DNA of 64,000 bases from assembly GCF_003346715.1 (NCBI RefSeq), contig NZ_QQPQ01000009.1, forward strand, positions 62,001 through 126,000, written 5' to 3'. Origin of the DNA: Oceanispirochaeta sp. M1 (GTDB lineage: Bacteria; Spirochaetota; Spirochaetia; DSM-2461). The notes under the pieces are model-generated. The model saw only the letters and a list, made by a program, of their open reading frames with translations. It was not told the origin of the DNA and did not search any database. The stretch's first letter is position 1, and every line of letters starts with the position of its first letter. The position numbers and the translations under genes are program-made. Positions 61,124 to 64,000 of the stretch are shown piece after piece.

Positions 61124-61960
61124 ATGGTTGTTATATTTGCCTCACTCTCTGCCCTCACATACGGTGCCGCTGACTTTTTCGGCGGTCTTGCCTCAAGAAA
61201 GAATTCCGCCATAACCGTTGTGGCATGGTCACAGGGAATGGGACTCCTGGTTGCCCTTATTGCGGCGCCTCTTCTCGGATCTCCATCCGTGGTAGCTGCT
61301 GATTTAATCTGGGGAGCAGCGGCAGGAATATGCGGAGCTATCGGTGTAGGAATCCTATACAGGGGACTTGCTGTCGGACTGGCATCAATTATCTCTCCAG
61401 TAGCAGCTCTGACAGGAGCCGTGCTTCCAGTATTTTATGGAATTGCGAGTGGAGAACAACCTGCCCTTCTCAGCTGGGTCGGTGTTGCCCTGGCTCTTCC
61501 TGCAATCCTTCTCCTCTCCCTGGAAAAAGAGGAGAAAAAGGCTCATGTGATGAAATCGTTTGAGATGGGATTTATGGCTGGACTGGGATTCAGCGGGTTC
61601 TTTATTCTTATAGCTCAGACAGGAGACAGCTCCGGAATGTGGCCGCTTGTTGCAGCAAGATCCGTCACAGTCCCCCTCTTCTTTATGATTACAATGATTA
61701 AACACCACCCCGTTCTTCTTGCCAAAGGAACCCGTAGGCAGGCCTTATTCGGAGGAGCTCTCGATATGGGGGCCAATCTGTTTTATCTGATGGCAACCCG
61801 TTCAGGACTTTTGGTTACGGCAGTAGTTATTACGGCACTTTACCCTGCACCGACTGTAGTTCTGCAGAGAATATTTATTGGTGAAAAGCTCAGACCTGCT
61901 CGAATGGTAGGATTGATGCTGGCCATAGCGGGTGCAGCGTTGATCGGTATAGGCGGCTAA
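61124..61960 (+). CDS. EamA/DMT-family transporter (278 aa)
   Basis: This is a ten-helix drug/metabolite transporter built from two EamA repeats (residues ~1-135 and ~145-278). It opens with A-S-L-S-A-L-T-Y-G-A-A-D-F-F-G-G and has the repeat-ending segments I-S-P-V-A-A-L-T-G-A-V-L-P-V and I-T-A-L-Y-P-A-P-T-V-V-L-Q-R. The family exports small metabolites such as amino acids; the cargo here is not predictable. No strong ribosome-binding site is seen. GC content returns to that of the region after the AT-rich amidohydrolase gene. Confidence 0.9.
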   Translation: MVVIFASLSALTYGAADFFGGLASRKNSAITVVAWSQGMGLLVALIAAPLLGSPSVVAADLIWGAAAGICGAIGVGILYRGLAVGLASIISPVAALTGAVLPVFYGIASGEQPALLSWVGVALALPAILLLSLEKEEKKAHVMKSFEMGFMAGLGFSGFFILIAQTGDSSGMWPLVAARSVTVPLFFMITMIKHHPVLLAKGTRRQALFGGALDMGANLFYLMATRSGLLVTAVVITALYPAPTVVLQRIFIGEKLRPARMVGLMLAIAGAALIGIGG

Positions 61961-62038
61961 GTTCTATTAAGAGAGATTATAGACAAGTACCATCTAATAT
62001 GATGAAATATATACAGATTTCAAGTAAAAGGAAAATAT

Positions 62039-62455
62039 ATGACTCCCATGAAAAATAGCGTTGCTCCAAGTACCGTCTTCCACCACATTGCCATTAAATG
62101 TGCTGACTTTGATAAATCAAAAACCTTCTATACAGAAACTCTGGGAATGAATATTGCCCTCCAGTGGGGAGAGGGAGAGAAAAGGGCCTGTATGATGGAT
62201 ATAGGCGGTGGAAGCTATGTTGAGATTTTTGCGGGCGGTGAAAAAGTTGAAGCTCCTGAAAACTCAGTTATCCACTTCTGCATGCTGGTTGAAGAGTGTG
62301 ACCTCTACTACAAGAGAGCCATTGATGCCGGCCTTAAGAGCAAGGATGAACCCATGGACCTTGTAATAAATGGAAAAGAAAATGATCTCCCCATCCGGAT
62401 TGCCTTTGTATACGGTCCGGACAACGAGGTTATTGAGTTTTTTCAATATAGATAA
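62039..62455 (+). CDS. VOC-superfamily protein (glyoxalase/dioxygenase-like, 138 aa)
   Basis: This is a single vicinal-oxygen-chelate domain made of two beta-alpha-beta-beta-beta repeats. It opens with F-H-H-I-A-I-K-C-A-D-F-D-K-S-K-T-F-Y, where the first His is a metal ligand. Y-V-E-I-F-A-G-G and V-I-H-F-C-M-L-V supply further candidate ligands, and it ends with the family motif D-P/N-E-V-I-E-F-F-Q (here D-N-E-V-I-E-F-F-Q). AAAAGGAAAATAT precedes the ATG. A lyase or isomerase role is possible; the function is unassigned. Confidence 0.88.
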   Translation: MTPMKNSVAPSTVFHHIAIKCADFDKSKTFYTETLGMNIALQWGEGEKRACMMDIGGGSYVEIFAGGEKVEAPENSVIHFCMLVEECDLYYKRAIDAGLKSKDEPMDLVINGKENDLPIRIAFVYGPDNEVIEFFQYR

Positions 62456-62488
62456 TTATATTCCATTGAAGCCTGTGACCGGCCTGAA

Positions 62489-62530
62489 TCATTGCATGAG
62501 ATTCTCATTAAAGGGAACACCATGCAATGA
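62489..62530. repeat. Perfect 10-bp inverted repeat between convergent genes
   Basis: TCATTGCATG (62489-62498) and CATGCAATGA (62521-62530) are exact complements with a 22-base spacer, in the gap between the VOC gene and the convergent GH4 gene. A smaller repeat, AGGAT-TT-ATCCT (62532-62543), follows at once. No T-run is present, so it may be a bidirectional mRNA 3' structure or a protein-binding site. Confidence 0.5.
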
Positions 62531-62544
62531 AAGGATTTATCCTC

Positions 62545-63954
62545 TCAGTCGTCAATATTATTGGCTGTAGCCGGGTCAATATGCTTTTCCACATTTTCAG
62601 GTGCGGGCAGTGTATAGACAAGAGCTTTATCTGCCAGCTCTCCCCTGATGCAGCTTACCCAGGGTTTATGAGCCGCTAAAAGTTCACGGGTCATAGCCCT
62701 GATTTCGTCTAGAGTACAACTCAATGCACAGAGGGGGTCCAGAGCCATTGCCTGAAAGACAAACTCAGGATCTCCTGTCTGTACAGCCCTGACTGCCAGC
62801 TCCTGTACATTCAACTGCGCCTTATTGATACCTGCCAGGTGGGGAGGAAGCGCACCTGTCCTCACTGGGTGCATTCCATTTCCATCTACCAGAACGGGTA
62901 CTTCAACCAGAGCTCCATCGGGAAGGTTATCGATAAATCCTTTGTTCTTTACATTCCCATAGATAACAGCAGGAGTGCCTGTCTCAATGGCATTGATTAT
63001 GATGGAACCGTATTCATCACTCCGTTCCAGATCCACCGGCTCTTCCCAGCTGGCCATCTTTTGCATCTGCTCTTTCCAGTCAGGTCGCTCATAGAGTTTC
63101 TTAATAAATCCGCTGCCGCCGTTCCACTCTGAATACTCATCCTGACAGTAGCGCTCTATGGTCTCCTTATTCTTTCTGAACCACCAGTTATATTCAGAGA
63201 CATGACCGCTGGATTCAGTTACAGGAAAACCAAAGTGTTTTACATATTCCATCCGGGTAGAATCGCCATACCAGATTTCCGGTTTGACCGCCAACTCTCG
63301 AATGGAGGGAAGCATATCCTTACCCTTATGTTCGAAGCGGGTAAACCAGGCCTGATGATTAATCCCGGAACACTGATAATTAAGCTCTTCAAAGGGAATC
63401 TCAAGACGCTTGGCCCACTCTTCTGCCGTTCCCTGCACAGAGTGACAGAGCCCGACATAGGACATCTGGGGAGCCGCATCCTGTAGTCCCCAGGAGAGCA
63501 TACCCATGGGATTTGTATAGTTGAGAACATGCGCCCTGGGGCACAGTTCCATAACATCATCCGTAATCTCCAGCAGTACAGGCAGGGTTCTGAGACAGCG
63601 CATAATTCCGCCGGGAGTCAGAGTATCGCCGATGCACTGATCAATCCCGTATTTCGCCGGAATGTCGATCTCCTTTTCGATGGCTTCATAGCCTCCCACA
63701 AGAATACTGACAATGACATAATCTGCATCCTTCAGGGCTTCTCTGCGGTCCATGGTGGCAACTACACTTGCCTTTGTATATTTTCCTTCTTTAAAAATAC
63801 GCTGAACAATCTGCTCGGCATAATTCAGACGGTCTTTATCTACATCAACAAGAGTGATCCGGCTGTCTTCCAAAGCTGGAAAAGTCAGAATATCTGCCGT
63901 CAGGCGACTGGAAAATACAAGGCTTCCGGCACCGATGATAACTATATTGGCCAT
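62545..63954 (-). CDS. GH4 family 6-phospho/alpha-glycosidase or galacturonidase (469 aa)
   Basis: This is a GH4 enzyme, the NAD+- and metal-dependent glycosidase class that works by oxidation at C3 and elimination. The N-terminal Rossmann motif is I-I-G-A-G-S-L-V-F-S; the substrate loop includes D-Q-C-I-G-D-T-L-T-P-G-G; N-Y-T-N-P-M-G-M follows; and metal ligands are the Cys and His in G-L-C-H-S-V-Q-G-T and S-G-I-N-H-Q-A-W-F. The S-V-Q-G / I-N-H-Q-A-W pattern groups it with alpha-glucosidase, alpha-galactosidase and galacturonidase members (AglA, MelA, LplD). AAAGGAGCCCCAA precedes the ATG. The exact sugar is undecided. Confidence 0.93.
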   Translation of the reverse strand: MANIVIIGAGSLVFSSRLTADILTFPALEDSRITLVDVDKDRLNYAEQIVQRIFKEGKYTKASVVATMDRREALKDADYVIVSILVGGYEAIEKEIDIPAKYGIDQCIGDTLTPGGIMRCLRTLPVLLEITDDVMELCPRAHVLNYTNPMGMLSWGLQDAAPQMSYVGLCHSVQGTAEEWAKRLEIPFEELNYQCSGINHQAWFTRFEHKGKDMLPSIRELAVKPEIWYGDSTRMEYVKHFGFPVTESSGHVSEYNWWFRKNKETIERYCQDEYSEWNGGSGFIKKLYERPDWKEQMQKMASWEEPVDLERSDEYGSIIINAIETGTPAVIYGNVKNKGFIDNLPDGALVEVPVLVDGNGMHPVRTGALPPHLAGINKAQLNVQELAVRAVQTGDPEFVFQAMALDPLCALSCTLDEIRAMTRELLAAHKPWVSCIRGELADKALVYTLPAPENVEKHIDPATANNIDD

Positions 63955-64000
63955 TTGGGGCTCCTTTTTCTGTACTTATTTTATGTGATGATATTACTAG

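Noticed and set aside
1-64000. CRISPR arrays, tRNA/rRNA genes, insertion sequences, integrases, phage genes
   Set aside because: No regularly spaced repeats, no recognisable RNA genes and no recombinase or transposase motifs were seen in any frame.

Overview
The window looks like a chromosomal carbohydrate-utilisation region from a free-living spirochaete (Spirochaetaceae-like). This is an inference from protein style: both solute-binding proteins have a signal peptide ending in A/G-G-Q-Q without a lipobox, AraC-type regulators are very dense, GPH sugar symporters and GH38 enzymes are frequent, and CheW and a class III cyclase occur as single genes. There is no rRNA, tRNA, CRISPR array, integrase or transposase that I can see. 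Genes are tightly packed and no gene-free stretch exceeds about 210 bases.

Layout. 1-12306 (+): an operon of three GH38 alpha-mannosidases (the first cut by the window edge), two GPH symporters and a GH78 alpha-L-rhamnosidase, all apparently cytoplasmic, so oligosaccharides are probably imported and then trimmed inside. 12358-15568 (+): a LolD/MacB-type ABC exporter with two FtsX-like permeases, behind a promoter overlapped by a perfect palindrome. 15573-23154: mixed housekeeping and signalling genes (mutarotase, membrane LuxR regulator, beta-barrel protein, lysoplasmalogenase, CheW, adenylate cyclase, tag, GH114 lipoprotein, Nudix). 23216-26900: ThuA and Gfo/Idh genes, AraC regulator, acetyl-esterase-like hydrolase. 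26893-35992 (-): a CUT1 sugar ABC importer with heparinase-like and GH2 enzymes, headed by a large membrane-anchored YesS-like AraC regulator. 36128-40993: AraC, DUF2264 protein, URO-D-like protein, AraC. 40990-51169: a ribose-type (CUT2) ABC importer with a YhfX-like PLP protein, dehydrogenase and TIM-barrel isomerase, divergent from a two-component pair. 51279-59591: repeated AraC / URO-D-like / Gfo-Idh / isomerase modules. 59734-63954: amidohydrolase lipoprotein, EamA transporter, VOC protein, GH4 glycosidase.

The most interesting part is 40990-51169. The sensor kinase at 49340-51169 has no membrane segment. It starts with a complete RbsA-like ABC ATPase cassette with a degenerate signature motif, followed by PAS and histidine-kinase domains. 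It is translationally coupled to an NtrC-type sigma-54 response regulator. The divergent CUT2 transporter operon starts behind a textbook sigma-54 -24/-12 promoter (47861-47875). I propose that the cassette senses transporter state by docking on the permease, or senses nucleotide, and that the response regulator then switches on the transporter. I know of no described system of this design.

Other points worth a second look are four divergent URO-D-like proteins without any haem or corrinoid partner genes, a hairpin that would hide the ribosome-binding site of cheW, and a recurring TATTTGCAT element beside AraC genes.
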